NCBI GenBank assembly: GCA_025458045.1
Contig: JALOTE010000012.1
Coordinates: 1-36,822 of the forward strand
Direction: 5' to 3'
DNA from: Rhizobiaceae bacterium
GTDB taxonomy: Bacteria; Pseudomonadota; Alphaproteobacteria; Rhizobiales; Rhizobiaceae
DNA: 36,822 bases
Shown: positions 16,279 to 24,243 of the stretch, one piece after another
Numbering within the stretch: the stretch's first letter is position 1
How the letters are laid out: each line of letters starts with the position of its first letter
Translations under genes and position numbers: made by a program
Notes under the pieces: model-generated
What the model was told of the DNA's origin: nothing
Seen by the model: only the letters and a program-made list of their open reading frames with translations
Databases searched by the model: none

Positions 16279-18150
16279 ATGTCCGCCGCGCCGATCCGCC
16301 AGCTTCCTGATTCGGTCATCAACCAGATCGCCGCGGGCGAGGTGGTGGAGCGGCCGGCCAGCGTCATCAAGGAACTGGTCGAGAACGCGGTCGATGCCGG
16401 GGCGCGCCGCATCGATGTCGCGGTGCAGGGGGGCGGACTGCAACTGATCCGGGTGATGGATGATGGCGGCGGCATGGCCGAAGCCGAACTGCCTTTGGCT
16501 GTCGCGCGGCATTGCACGTCGAAGCTGCCCGGCGCGATCGATGACATCCAGCATCTCGGATTTCGCGGCGAGGCGCTGCCATCCATCGGCGCGGTGGCAC
16601 GGCTGTCGATCGCCTCGCGGCAAAGGCAGGCGGAAAACGGCCACGCCATCCGTGTCGATGGCGGGCGTGTCGCGCCGGTGCAGCCAGCCGCGCTCAATCC
16701 GGGCACCATCGTGGAAGTGCGCGACCTGTTTTTCAATGTGCCTGCGCGGCTGAAATTCCTGCGCGGGGCACAGGCGGAGGCCGGGGCTGCAGGCGACGTC
16801 GTGCGGCGCATGGCGCTGGCCTTGCCTGAAGTGGCGTTTTCGCTGGCCACGGACGCGACGAGCGTGAGCTTTCCCGCCTCAAGTGGCGACGGCGCGCTGT
16901 TGAAACGCGTGCGCGCCGTGATGGGCGAGGAATTCGCCGCTTCAGCCGTCGATATCGAGGCCGAGCGCGAAGGCGTGCATCTTTACGGCCATGTCTCGCC
17001 GCCGCAGCAGAACCGGGCGAACGCCCGCATGCAGTTTGCCTATGTCAACGGCCGCGCCGTGCGTGACCGGCAAATTCTCGCGGCACTCAGCGCAGCCTAT
17101 GCCGACCGTCTGCCGCGCGGACGCCATGCCAGCGCCGTCCTTTTCATCGAGATCGACCCGACGCTGGTGGACGTCAATGTGCATCCCGCAAAGGCCGAAG
17201 TGCGTTTCCGCGATGCAGGCAACATCCGCGCGCTGATCATCGGCGGCATCCGCCGCGCGCTGGACGCGCAAAGCCTGACGGCGGACAGGCAGGCGGCGGG
17301 CCGCTTCGGCGCATTGGTGCGGCAGGCGGCTGCGCACACCGCCGCACCTGCCAACGTGCACGATTCACCCGTGGCGAAAGCGCAGCGCGGCGTGTTCCAG
17401 CAAGCGGCGCGAACGCGCAATCCGGCGGCATTGTGGACACCGCTTGAGGCGTTGGAGGAACCCGACGCGCCGACCATTGCGGGCGGGCTTGACGCGCGCG
17501 GCAGGGCGGGCGTTGTTCCATCCGTGCGGGCAGAAATCAGGCCGGAGGAAGATGGGAAGCTGCAAACCGGCCACCGCCTCGGCATGGCCAAGGCGCAGGT
17601 CCACCGCAATTACATCGTGGCGCAAACAGCCGACAGCCTGATCCTCGTCGACCAGCATGCGGCGCATGAGCGACTGGTTTTCGAGGCGTTGAAGCGCGGG
17701 CTCGACACCAATGGCGCGCCATCACAAATGCTGCTGATCCCCGAAATCGTGACGCTGCCCATGGGCGATGCGGCGCGCCTGTTGCGCCATGGCGACCTGC
17801 TCGCCCGTTTCGGCCTCCACCTCGAAGGCTTCGGCGAAGGCGCGATCGCCGTGACCGGCACGCCCGCCATGTTGGGCGAGGTCAATGCGAAAGCGTTGAT
17901 CCATGATCTCGCCGACGAGATTTCGGAGCGCGACACGGCGGATGGGTTGCGCCGACGGCTTGATGATCTGGCGGCCCGGATCGCCTGCCATGGCTCGGTG
18001 CGGTCGGGCCGCGTGCTGCGGATGGAGGAAATGGACGCGCTGCTGCGGCAGATGGAGGCGACGCCCGGGTCCGGCACCTGCAATCATGGCCGCCCGACCT
18101 TTGTCGAGCTGTCCTTGGCGGACATTGAAAGGTTGTTCGAGCGGCGGTAG
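16279..18150 (+). CDS. mutL: DNA mismatch repair protein MutL, endonuclease type
   Basis: 623 aa. The GHKL ATPase domain is N-terminal: IRQLPDSVINQIAAGEVVERPASVIKELVEN with catalytic Glu32 and Mg-binding Asn36, GFRGEALPSI near 95 and VHPAKAEVRF near 305. A variable linker (about 345-420) is followed by the dimerisation domain. Unlike E. coli MutL, it carries the metal-dependent endonuclease motif DQHAAHERLVFE (458-469), an ACHGSVRSGR segment, and C-N-H-G-R-P-T near the end. The protein should therefore nick the new strand itself, as expected in bacteria without MutH. The ribosome binding site is weak. It is followed by DUF2093. Confidence 0.95.
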   Translation: MSAAPIRQLPDSVINQIAAGEVVERPASVIKELVENAVDAGARRIDVAVQGGGLQLIRVMDDGGGMAEAELPLAVARHCTSKLPGAIDDIQHLGFRGEALPSIGAVARLSIASRQRQAENGHAIRVDGGRVAPVQPAALNPGTIVEVRDLFFNVPARLKFLRGAQAEAGAAGDVVRRMALALPEVAFSLATDATSVSFPASSGDGALLKRVRAVMGEEFAASAVDIEAEREGVHLYGHVSPPQQNRANARMQFAYVNGRAVRDRQILAALSAAYADRLPRGRHASAVLFIEIDPTLVDVNVHPAKAEVRFRDAGNIRALIIGGIRRALDAQSLTADRQAAGRFGALVRQAAAHTAAPANVHDSPVAKAQRGVFQQAARTRNPAALWTPLEALEEPDAPTIAGGLDARGRAGVVPSVRAEIRPEEDGKLQTGHRLGMAKAQVHRNYIVAQTADSLILVDQHAAHERLVFEALKRGLDTNGAPSQMLLIPEIVTLPMGDAARLLRHGDLLARFGLHLEGFGEGAIAVTGTPAMLGEVNAKALIHDLADEISERDTADGLRRRLDDLAARIACHGSVRSGRVLRMEEMDALLRQMEATPGSGTCNHGRPTFVELSLADIERLFERR

Positions 18151-18183
18151 TGTGACAGTCGCGGCACGGTCCGCGGGAGAGAG

Positions 18184-18405
18184 ATGGCGATGAACAGGCT
18201 GGAAAGCCGCGGCCCGGCGCGCCTGCGCTATCTGGACGCGGAGTTTGAGGTGCTGGTGCCCGGCAGCCACGTGATTTGCGCCGTCACGGGACGCCAGATC
18301 CCGCTTGATGAATTGAAATATTGGAGCGTGGACCGGCAGGAACCCTATGCCGACATCTACGCATCCGCCGCGCGCGAGCGCGAAGCGCGTCAGCGCGGTG
18401 TTTAG
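18184..18405 (+). CDS. DUF2093 family small protein
   Basis: 73 aa, full length for the DUF2093 family of alphaproteobacteria. The family core RYLDAEFEVLVPGSHVICAVTGRQIPLDELKYWSVDRQEPY is present. A strong GGGAGAGAG lies directly before the ATG, 33 bp after mutL, so the two are probably co-transcribed. The single Cys does not form a recognisable zinc site. Function unknown. Confidence 0.85.
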   Translation: MAMNRLESRGPARLRYLDAEFEVLVPGSHVICAVTGRQIPLDELKYWSVDRQEPYADIYASAAREREARQRGV

Positions 18406-18504
18406 GGTCAGGACTCAGTCTTGCCGCTGACCCGGCCTTGAAGGTCGACCCGATGGAGCCGGGTCCTCGGGACTTCGCCTGAGGATGACGAGGGGTTATG
18501 CTCC
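18406..18504. repeat. Hairpin-rich convergent intergenic region
   Basis: 99 bp between the convergent DUF2093 and lpxK stops. It contains the dyad GACCCG-N7-CGGGTC (around 18448-18466) and CCTCGGG...CCTGAGG just after it, ending in a GAGGATGACGAG segment similar to common Rhizobiales intergenic repeats. It could act as a transcription barrier, but there is no T-run. Confidence 0.4.
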
Positions 18505-19521
18505 TCACCGGGAAGCGGCATGGCGGCTCGCCGCCTCGCGGATGATCCGCTCGAATGCCTGATCGAGCGTGGTTTCGGCGCGCACGGGCAGGATTTGCAG
18601 TTGGGCGGCAAGCCGCCCGCGCGCGCCCTCGGCCCCGGCCAGCCGGATCGCATCCTTCTCGGTGGTGACGATCTGCGCATCCAGCGCGCGCGCCTCGGCC
18701 AGGATCGTCAACGCGTCTGCTTCCGTGAACGGGTGATGGTCCGGGAAGGGGCGGCGGCCGACAAGCTTTGCGCCGATGCCTTCAACGGTGCGGAAGAACT
18801 TCTCCGGATGGCCGATGCCGGAAAACGCATAGGCCTGAACGCCCTTCCACCTGCGCGCGCCCTGCGGCTTCAAGACCACGGGAATGACAGGCTTTGCCGC
18901 CCGCGCCGCCAGCCGGATGACGCCATCGGCGCCCTGCCCTTCGCCCACGACCGCCAGCGCATCGGTCTTGAGAAGCTGCCCTGAAAGAGGCGCGCGCAAC
19001 GGGCCTGCCGGGAAAACCTTGCCGTTGCCGAGGCCGTATCGGGCATCAATGACAAGCAGGCTGAATGACGGCTCCAGCCTTCGGCTTTGGAAACCATCAT
19101 CCATGATGGCGAAATCGCAGCCGGCCTGAACGAGCAGGGCCGCGGCCGCCAGCCGGTCTGCGCCCGCCGCAACGGGCGCATACTCGGCAAGCAGCAGTGG
19201 TTCGTCACCGGCGGATGCGGCGGTCTCAACATCAGCATCGATCAGCCGCACCGTGCGGTTGGAGCCGCCGTGACCACGAGACAGGAAGCCCGGCTTGAAG
19301 CCCTCCGCCCGCGCGATCTGCGCAAGTGCGATGGCAACAGGCGTCTTGCCAGAACCGCCGAGCGTGTAGTTGCCCACGCACACAACCGGGACCGGCGGGC
19401 GCGGCGAAACACGGTTGAGCCGCTCCAGCGCCACTTTGCCATAAAGCGCAGCAAACGGTGCGAGCGCCAGCGCCTTCCAGCCGGCCTTTTGGTGCCAGAA
19501 CGCAGGGGCCGAGCCGAACAT
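18505..19521 (-). CDS. lpxK: Tetraacyldisaccharide 4'-kinase LpxK
   Basis: 338 aa. The Walker A loop GGSGKT (55-60) inside VCVGNYTLGGSGKTPVAIAL, then SRGHGG and MDDGFQSRRL, are the conserved LpxK motifs. An N-terminal helix (about 3-35) anchors the enzyme to the inner membrane. It phosphorylates the 4' position of the lipid A disaccharide with ATP, giving lipid IVA, the substrate for the KDO transferase encoded just upstream. It starts 5 bp after the waaA stop and is last in the envelope operon. Confidence 0.95.
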   Translation of the reverse strand: MFGSAPAFWHQKAGWKALALAPFAALYGKVALERLNRVSPRPPVPVVCVGNYTLGGSGKTPVAIALAQIARAEGFKPGFLSRGHGGSNRTVRLIDADVETAASAGDEPLLLAEYAPVAAGADRLAAAALLVQAGCDFAIMDDGFQSRRLEPSFSLLVIDARYGLGNGKVFPAGPLRAPLSGQLLKTDALAVVGEGQGADGVIRLAARAAKPVIPVVLKPQGARRWKGVQAYAFSGIGHPEKFFRTVEGIGAKLVGRRPFPDHHPFTEADALTILAEARALDAQIVTTEKDAIRLAGAEGARGRLAAQLQILPVRAETTLDQAFERIIREAASRHAASR

Positions 19522-19526
19522 GCGCG

Positions 19527-20855
19527 TCAGCCGCGCGTGCGGGCCTTGCCCGCCGCTTCCAGATTGGCCTTCAGGATCAGCGGTCGGACATAGGGTTCCA
19601 GAATGGCGCGCGTGCGCTCAAGGCTGCCCTGAAGTGCGACGACTGTCCCTTCGGCGGCGCTGATCATGTTCTGGCGTTTGTCGGCATCGGTCAGAAGCGT
19701 CGCGACGGCGCGGGCAAGCGCGCGCGGATCATCGACGATGCGCGCACCGCCATTTTCGACCAGCGCCTTGTAGCTGTCGCGGAAGTTCTGCACGTTGCGG
19801 CCGGACAGGACGGCAGCGCCCAGCATGGCCGGTTCCAGCGGGTTCTGGCCGCCCGCCCCGGTCATGGAGTTGCCGACAAAGGCGACCTCGACCAGCCGCA
19901 GGATCAGCCCCATGTCACCGATCGTGTCGCACAGATAGATGTCGGTGTCCGGCGTGATGGGTTGGCCGAGCGAGCGTTGCGCCGCCACCAGCCCCTTGCC
20001 GGACAACATGTCGATGATGTCGGCGGCGCGGTCCGGGTGGCGCGGCACGATGAAGGTGACCAGGCCGGGCATGCGGGTGCGCAGCGCCATATGCACATTG
20101 GCCGCGATGATCTCTTCGCCATTGTGGGTGGATATCGCCGCCCATACAGGACGTTGGCCCAGAGCCGATGTCAGGATGCGCCTTTCTTCCGGCTTGTCCG
20201 GCGGCGGCGGCGAATCGGCTTTCAGATTGCCGGAAACGCTGACGGGCCGCGCGCCCAGCGCCTCGAAACGGGCGGCGTCCAGTTCCGACTGCGCCACGAC
20301 ATGGCTGAGGTTTTCCAGAAGCGCCTCCGCCAGACTCAGGCGGCGCGACCAGCTTTCAAACGAACGGTCCGACAAACGGCCATTGACCAGCACCTGCGGA
20401 ATGCGCCGCGCCCCCAATTCGAGGATCGTCATCGGCCAGATTTCCGATTCAGCGATCAGCGCCAGGTCCGGTTTCCAATGGGTGAGGAAGCGGGACACCG
20501 CCGGTTTCAGATCCATCGGCACATATTGATGGATCAGCACCTGCCCCAGCCGGTCCGCGGCGAGTTTGGCGGATGTGACGGTGCCTGTCGTCAGCACGAT
20601 GTTCAGCCCGTCACCTGCCAGACTTTCAAGAAGCGGCGCGATCGCCGCCGTCTCGCCGACGCTGACGGCATGCGCCCAGATCAGGGGCCCGGCGGGGCGC
20701 TCGATGCTGGCGACCCCATAGCGCTCGCGGCGGCGGGCACGGTCCTCCTTGCCCTTGCGCGCGCGCATGCGAATGACCGCGCCCATGAACGGGTAAAGGC
20801 CGGCACCCAGCATGCGGTAGGCGGCAAGCGAGGTTCTGGCCCAGCGCGCGCTCAT
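19527..20855 (-). CDS. waaA: 3-deoxy-D-manno-octulosonic acid (KDO) transferase
   Basis: 442 aa, GT30 family. WAHAVSVGETAAIAPLL near 60 contains the catalytic Glu of the HAVSVGE motif; VNGRLSDRSF near 157 and the C-terminal GNSMTGAGGQNPLEPAMLG (CMP-KDO binding) are also conserved. An N-terminal helix (about 10-30) is the membrane anchor. It adds KDO to lipid IVA. The start overlaps the stop of the DUF374 gene (ATGA), and lpxK follows after 5 bp, so three consecutive lipid A/core genes are tightly coupled. Confidence 0.95.
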   Translation of the reverse strand: MSARWARTSLAAYRMLGAGLYPFMGAVIRMRARKGKEDRARRRERYGVASIERPAGPLIWAHAVSVGETAAIAPLLESLAGDGLNIVLTTGTVTSAKLAADRLGQVLIHQYVPMDLKPAVSRFLTHWKPDLALIAESEIWPMTILELGARRIPQVLVNGRLSDRSFESWSRRLSLAEALLENLSHVVAQSELDAARFEALGARPVSVSGNLKADSPPPPDKPEERRILTSALGQRPVWAAISTHNGEEIIAANVHMALRTRMPGLVTFIVPRHPDRAADIIDMLSGKGLVAAQRSLGQPITPDTDIYLCDTIGDMGLILRLVEVAFVGNSMTGAGGQNPLEPAMLGAAVLSGRNVQNFRDSYKALVENGGARIVDDPRALARAVATLLTDADKRQNMISAAEGTVVALQGSLERTRAILEPYVRPLILKANLEAAGKARTRG

Positions 20856-21625
20856 CGGCCGGCATCCGGTTCGCGGCCGAGAAGCCCGGCGGCGCGCCGC
20901 GTCGCCTCATCCAGCGCGGCCGTCACCTCAGCGCGGGCGGCTTCCATGTCCGACCCGGTCCCGACATGGATGAGCGGGCCGTGGGCGAAGGCGCCCTTGC
21001 CGAAGGGAAGGTTGATGACCGACTTGTCCCAACTGCGTTTCACGATGAAACGGCGCGACGTGGTGTAGGCGACGGGAAGGATGGGCCGACCTGAAAGCCG
21101 CGCCAAGGTCACGACGCCTTCGCCCGCGACCCGTTCCTTGCTGTGCGAAATGTCGGCGATCATCACGATGGACCGGCCGGAGGCAAGCGCCCGCGTCAAC
21201 TGGATCAGCGCCTTGGCGCCACCGCGGCGCAATTGCTGGCGGTCATCGCGCCCGCCCGACCCGCGGATGGTTTCCACCCCAAACCGCTCGATGATGCGGG
21301 CGTTGATCTCGGCATCGGCGCTGCGCGATACCAACGCGGCCAGCGGCAGGCCCCGCGGCCACAACACATGCGTCATCAAATGCTGGCCATGCCAAAGCGC
21401 GAGGATCACCGGCTGGTTGGCCGCTACGACGGCGCTTAGATCATCCGAACCGGCAACCAGCGGATTGGTGCGCGCGACGAGGCGGTGCGCGGCGGCCACG
21501 AGGGTGGCTGCAAGGCCGACGGCCATCGGATTGCGGATCACCGCGCGGCCAAGATTGCGCAAGACCGTAGCGACCGGCCCGCGCTTCCCGCGCCCGGCAG
21601 TGCTTGAAGAGGGGTGCCCCTCCAT
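20852..21625 (-). CDS. DUF374-family lysophospholipid acyltransferase-like protein
   Basis: 257 aa from the ATG at 21625; the open frame extends upstream but that part overlaps DUF4170 coding sequence. Conserved features are ILALWHGQHLMTHVLWPRG, with the acyltransferase His near 88-91, VSRSADAEINARIIERFGVETIRGSGGRD, and the IVMIADISHSKERVAGEGVVTLARLSGRPILPVAY stretch. The family (PF04028) is distantly related to PlsC acyltransferases and in this order sits beside waaA and lpxK. A role in lipid A acyl modification is likely but unproven. The stop overlaps the waaA start. Confidence 0.85.
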   Translation of the reverse strand: MEGHPSSSTAGRGKRGPVATVLRNLGRAVIRNPMAVGLAATLVAAAHRLVARTNPLVAGSDDLSAVVAANQPVILALWHGQHLMTHVLWPRGLPLAALVSRSADAEINARIIERFGVETIRGSGGRDDRQQLRRGGAKALIQLTRALASGRSIVMIADISHSKERVAGEGVVTLARLSGRPILPVAYTTSRRFIVKRSWDKSVINLPFGKGAFAHGPLIHVGTGSDMEAARAEVTAALDEATRRAAGLLGREPDAGR

Positions 21626-21650
21626 CGTCAGGCCGCCGCGTGCCAACGGG

Positions 21651-21884
21651 TCAATGGCCGTCGCCGGAGCCGGGCTCAAGCAATTTGTGCATGTGGACGA
21701 CGTAATAGCGCATATGCGCATTGTCGACGGAGCCTTGCGCCTTGGATTTCCACGCATCACGGGCCGAAGCATAGTCCGGGAAGATGCCAACGATATCGAG
21801 TGCGGAGAGGTCGCGGAACTCGGTGGAATCCAGCGATTTCAACTCGCCGCCGAACACAAGATGAAGCAACTGCCTGTCAGGCAT
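21651..21884 (-). CDS. DUF4170 family small protein
   Basis: 77 aa. The core LLHLVFGGELKSLDS and LDIVGIFPDYASARDAWKSKAQGSVDNAHMRYYVVHMHKLLEP match the DUF4170 family, which is found almost only in alphaproteobacterial lipid A/core operons. The ATG at 21884 has AGGTG about 8 bp upstream; a GTG at 21893 would add three residues. It lies between cysQ and DUF374. Function unknown. Confidence 0.85.
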   Translation of the reverse strand: MPDRQLLHLVFGGELKSLDSTEFRDLSALDIVGIFPDYASARDAWKSKAQGSVDNAHMRYYVVHMHKLLEPGSGDGH

Positions 21885-21919
21885 CGGGAGCACCTGTCTG
21901 TCGTGAAGGTTGGCGCTGC

Positions 21920-22717
21920 TTAGCTGATCGGCATCGCCGGAACAACCGCCAACAGGCGGGCATGCAAGGGCTGCCGCGCGGCCAGCATCGCGTCAAGCAA
22001 CGGGCTTTGCGCCGCATAATCAACCGCATGGCCAGAAAAGTCGCACAATGCGCCGCCAGCTTCCCGCAGGATGATATCGGCGGCTGCAACGTCCCAGAGC
22101 GCCGCGCGCGGGCGCACCAAAGTCGCGTCCAACGTTCCGGTTGCGACATGGGCGAGACGCAGCGCCAGCGACAGGGCGGGTGGCATACGCTCAAAGGCCG
22201 GGAAGACCGCCGCCAGCCGCCGCGCGATGGCGGGCGAAGCGGCAATTCTTGGTCTTCCGCTTGCCCCAGGGGGGACGGCGACCGGATTGCCGGAAACCGA
22301 AGCGCCGCCGCCGCGCGCCGCTGCATAGACCTGGCCGTTCGACGGGCAATGCAACACCCCGGCGATGGGCACGCCAGATTCGACAAGCCCGACGGAAATG
22401 CACCATTCGTCCGTCTCGGCGATGAAGGCCCGGGTGCCGTCGATCGGATCGACGACGAAGCTGCGCATCGCGGTCAGGCGCGAGCCATCCTCCGCCCGTT
22501 CCTCCGAAAGCCATCCATAATCCGGACGCGCGGCCAAAAGCCGGTCGTGAAGCAAAGCGTCAATTGCGAGGTCGGCCTCCGTCACCGGCGACGAATCGCC
22601 CTTCCATGAAATGCCGGGCTTGCGGCGGAAGAAGGTGAGTGACAGCGCCGCCGCCTCCGCCACAATGCCTGCGATCAGGGCCAGATCTTCGGCGGGCGTG
22701 TGGAGCGGACGTGTCAA
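21920..22717 (-). CDS. cysQ: 3'(2'),5'-bisphosphate nucleotidase / inositol monophosphatase family (CysQ)
   Basis: 265 aa. The metal-binding motifs of the Li+-sensitive phosphatases are complete: LSEE (70-73), VDPIDGTRAF near 88 and WDVAAADIILREAGG near 205. CysQ removes the 3' phosphate of PAP made during sulfate assimilation or carrier-protein modification. Members of this family with broader inositol phosphatase activity also exist, so the assignment rests on motif context. The start overlaps the pmbA stop (ATGA), placing it second in the operon. Confidence 0.88.
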   Translation of the reverse strand: MTRPLHTPAEDLALIAGIVAEAAALSLTFFRRKPGISWKGDSSPVTEADLAIDALLHDRLLAARPDYGWLSEERAEDGSRLTAMRSFVVDPIDGTRAFIAETDEWCISVGLVESGVPIAGVLHCPSNGQVYAAARGGGASVSGNPVAVPPGASGRPRIAASPAIARRLAAVFPAFERMPPALSLALRLAHVATGTLDATLVRPRAALWDVAAADIILREAGGALCDFSGHAVDYAAQSPLLDAMLAARQPLHARLLAVVPAMPIS

Positions 22718-24075
22718 TTCTGCGCGGCTCCCGCAATGGTCATGCCTTCGATGGCGATGGTTGGCGCTGCGGTCGAGTAATTCCGGTCAAGGTCATTGGC
22801 CACCACCAGATGCGCAAACATGTGGTTGAGATCGGATGCGATGGTGAACTCGCTGACGGGGCCGGCGATTTCGCCGTTTTCGATCAGGAAGCCGGAGGCC
22901 CCGCGGCTGTATTGCCCGGTGATCATGTTGACGCCCTGCCCGAACACTTCCGTCACATAGATGCCGGAGCCGATCCCCGCAATCAACTCCGCCGGAGCAA
23001 GCGTTCCAGGCTCGAATGCGAAATTGGTCGATGTCGGCCCGACACCGCTGCCGCCGCGCGCTCCGCGGCCATTGGTTTTCAGCCCCAGTTCACGCGCCGC
23101 AGACGAGGAGAGCAGCCAGGTTTGCAGCACGCCGTCAACCACGATGTCGAGCGGCTGCCCGCGCACGCCCTCGCCATCGAAGGGGCGCGACCCGCCGCGC
23201 CGGGGCACCAGCGGATTGTCCGTGACGCGGAAACCGGCAGGCAGAATGCGTTGGCCCAGTTTGTCACGCAGGAAGGTGGATTTGCGGGCCACCGCGATGC
23301 CGTTGATCGCGCCGGCCAAATGGCCCGCCAGCGAACGCGCGACACGCGGATCAAACACGATGGTCGCCGTCCCGGTCTGCGCCTTGGCCGGGCTCAGGCG
23401 GCGCACGGCGCGTTCGCCGGCGCGGCGGCCGACGATGGCAGCGTCTTCGAGATCGGAAAAATGCAGCTTTGAGGAGTAATCGTAATCGCGCTCCATGCCG
23501 GTGCCCTCGCCTGCGATGACGCTGGCCGAGACCGAGAAACCGGAGCGGCGATAGGTGCCGGAAAATCCGCCTGAGGTGACAAGCACCATGCCCGATGAGC
23601 CCGCGCCCGCCGACGCGCCGCTGGAGTTGGTGATGCCTTTGACCGCCAGAGCAGCCGCCTCCGCCTCCAGCGCCATTTCCCGCAACCGGTCCGCGCCAGG
23701 CTCGGTCGGGTCATAGAGATCGAGATCGAGGATGTCGCGCGCCAGATCCTCCGGGTCGGCAAGGCCCTGCGAGGCATCCTCGGGCGAGGCTTTGGCCATG
23801 GCGACCGCGCGTTCTGCCAGAGCAACCGCGTCAGCTGTCGCATTGGCGGAAATCGAGGCGACGCGCTGGCCGACAAAGACGCGCAGCGAAAAACCGTCGC
23901 TTTCCGAATTGTCGCTTGCCTCCACCTTGCCATTGCGGACGCTGACGCCGACCGAAGCCGAGCGGCCGGCCACGGCATCGGCCGCCGTCGCACCGGCTTT
24001 GAGGGCCTGCTGGACAAGGCGTTCGGCTGCATTGAGGAGCCGGGCGTCTGAAGCGGTCGGCGTTTCATTCAGCAT
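22714..24075 (-). CDS. pmbA: TldE/PmbA metalloprotease-family protein
   Basis: 453 aa from the ATG at 24075, which has AGAGG about 9 bp upstream. Full-length PmbA/TldE: the N-terminal region with VRNGKVEASDNSESDGFSLRVFVGQRVAS (about 45-75), and the C-terminal barrel with FDPRVARSLAGHLAGAINGIAVARKSTFL, NPLVPRRGGSRPFDGEG and GQYSRGASGFLIENGEI. In the TldD-TldE heterodimer the TldE partner has no HExxxH; none is seen here, as expected. The complex degrades small unfolded peptides and matures RiPPs or CcdA. No tldD gene is in the window. It is the first gene of the cysQ-DUF4170-DUF374-waaA-lpxK operon. Confidence 0.92.
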   Translation of the reverse strand: MLNETPTASDARLLNAAERLVQQALKAGATAADAVAGRSASVGVSVRNGKVEASDNSESDGFSLRVFVGQRVASISANATADAVALAERAVAMAKASPEDASQGLADPEDLARDILDLDLYDPTEPGADRLREMALEAEAAALAVKGITNSSGASAGAGSSGMVLVTSGGFSGTYRRSGFSVSASVIAGEGTGMERDYDYSSKLHFSDLEDAAIVGRRAGERAVRRLSPAKAQTGTATIVFDPRVARSLAGHLAGAINGIAVARKSTFLRDKLGQRILPAGFRVTDNPLVPRRGGSRPFDGEGVRGQPLDIVVDGVLQTWLLSSSAARELGLKTNGRGARGGSGVGPTSTNFAFEPGTLAPAELIAGIGSGIYVTEVFGQGVNMITGQYSRGASGFLIENGEIAGPVSEFTIASDLNHMFAHLVVANDLDRNYSTAAPTIAIEGMTIAGAAQN

Positions 24076-24243
24076 CGTCGATACCTCTTGTCGGAGTTCC
24101 CGCCCGTCGCTTCCGGCAAGCGATGCGCCATGCGCCTGCAACGGGGTTGTGTTTGCCGCCGAAGCGCCGCAAACCTGCACCCGATCTATGGCGCTCCCCC
24201 GCCCCGCGCAATGGCAGGGCTGCCCAACAGGATAGGAATCATC

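Noticed and set aside
18406-18504. Intrinsic terminator between DUF2093 and lpxK
   Set aside because: Hairpins are present but neither strand has a T-run after them, so it was listed only as a hairpin-rich region.
19458-21068. 536-codon plus-strand open frame over waaA and lpxK
   Set aside because: Composition is typical of antisense frames (Arg, His, Gln rich); both genes on the other strand are unmistakable.
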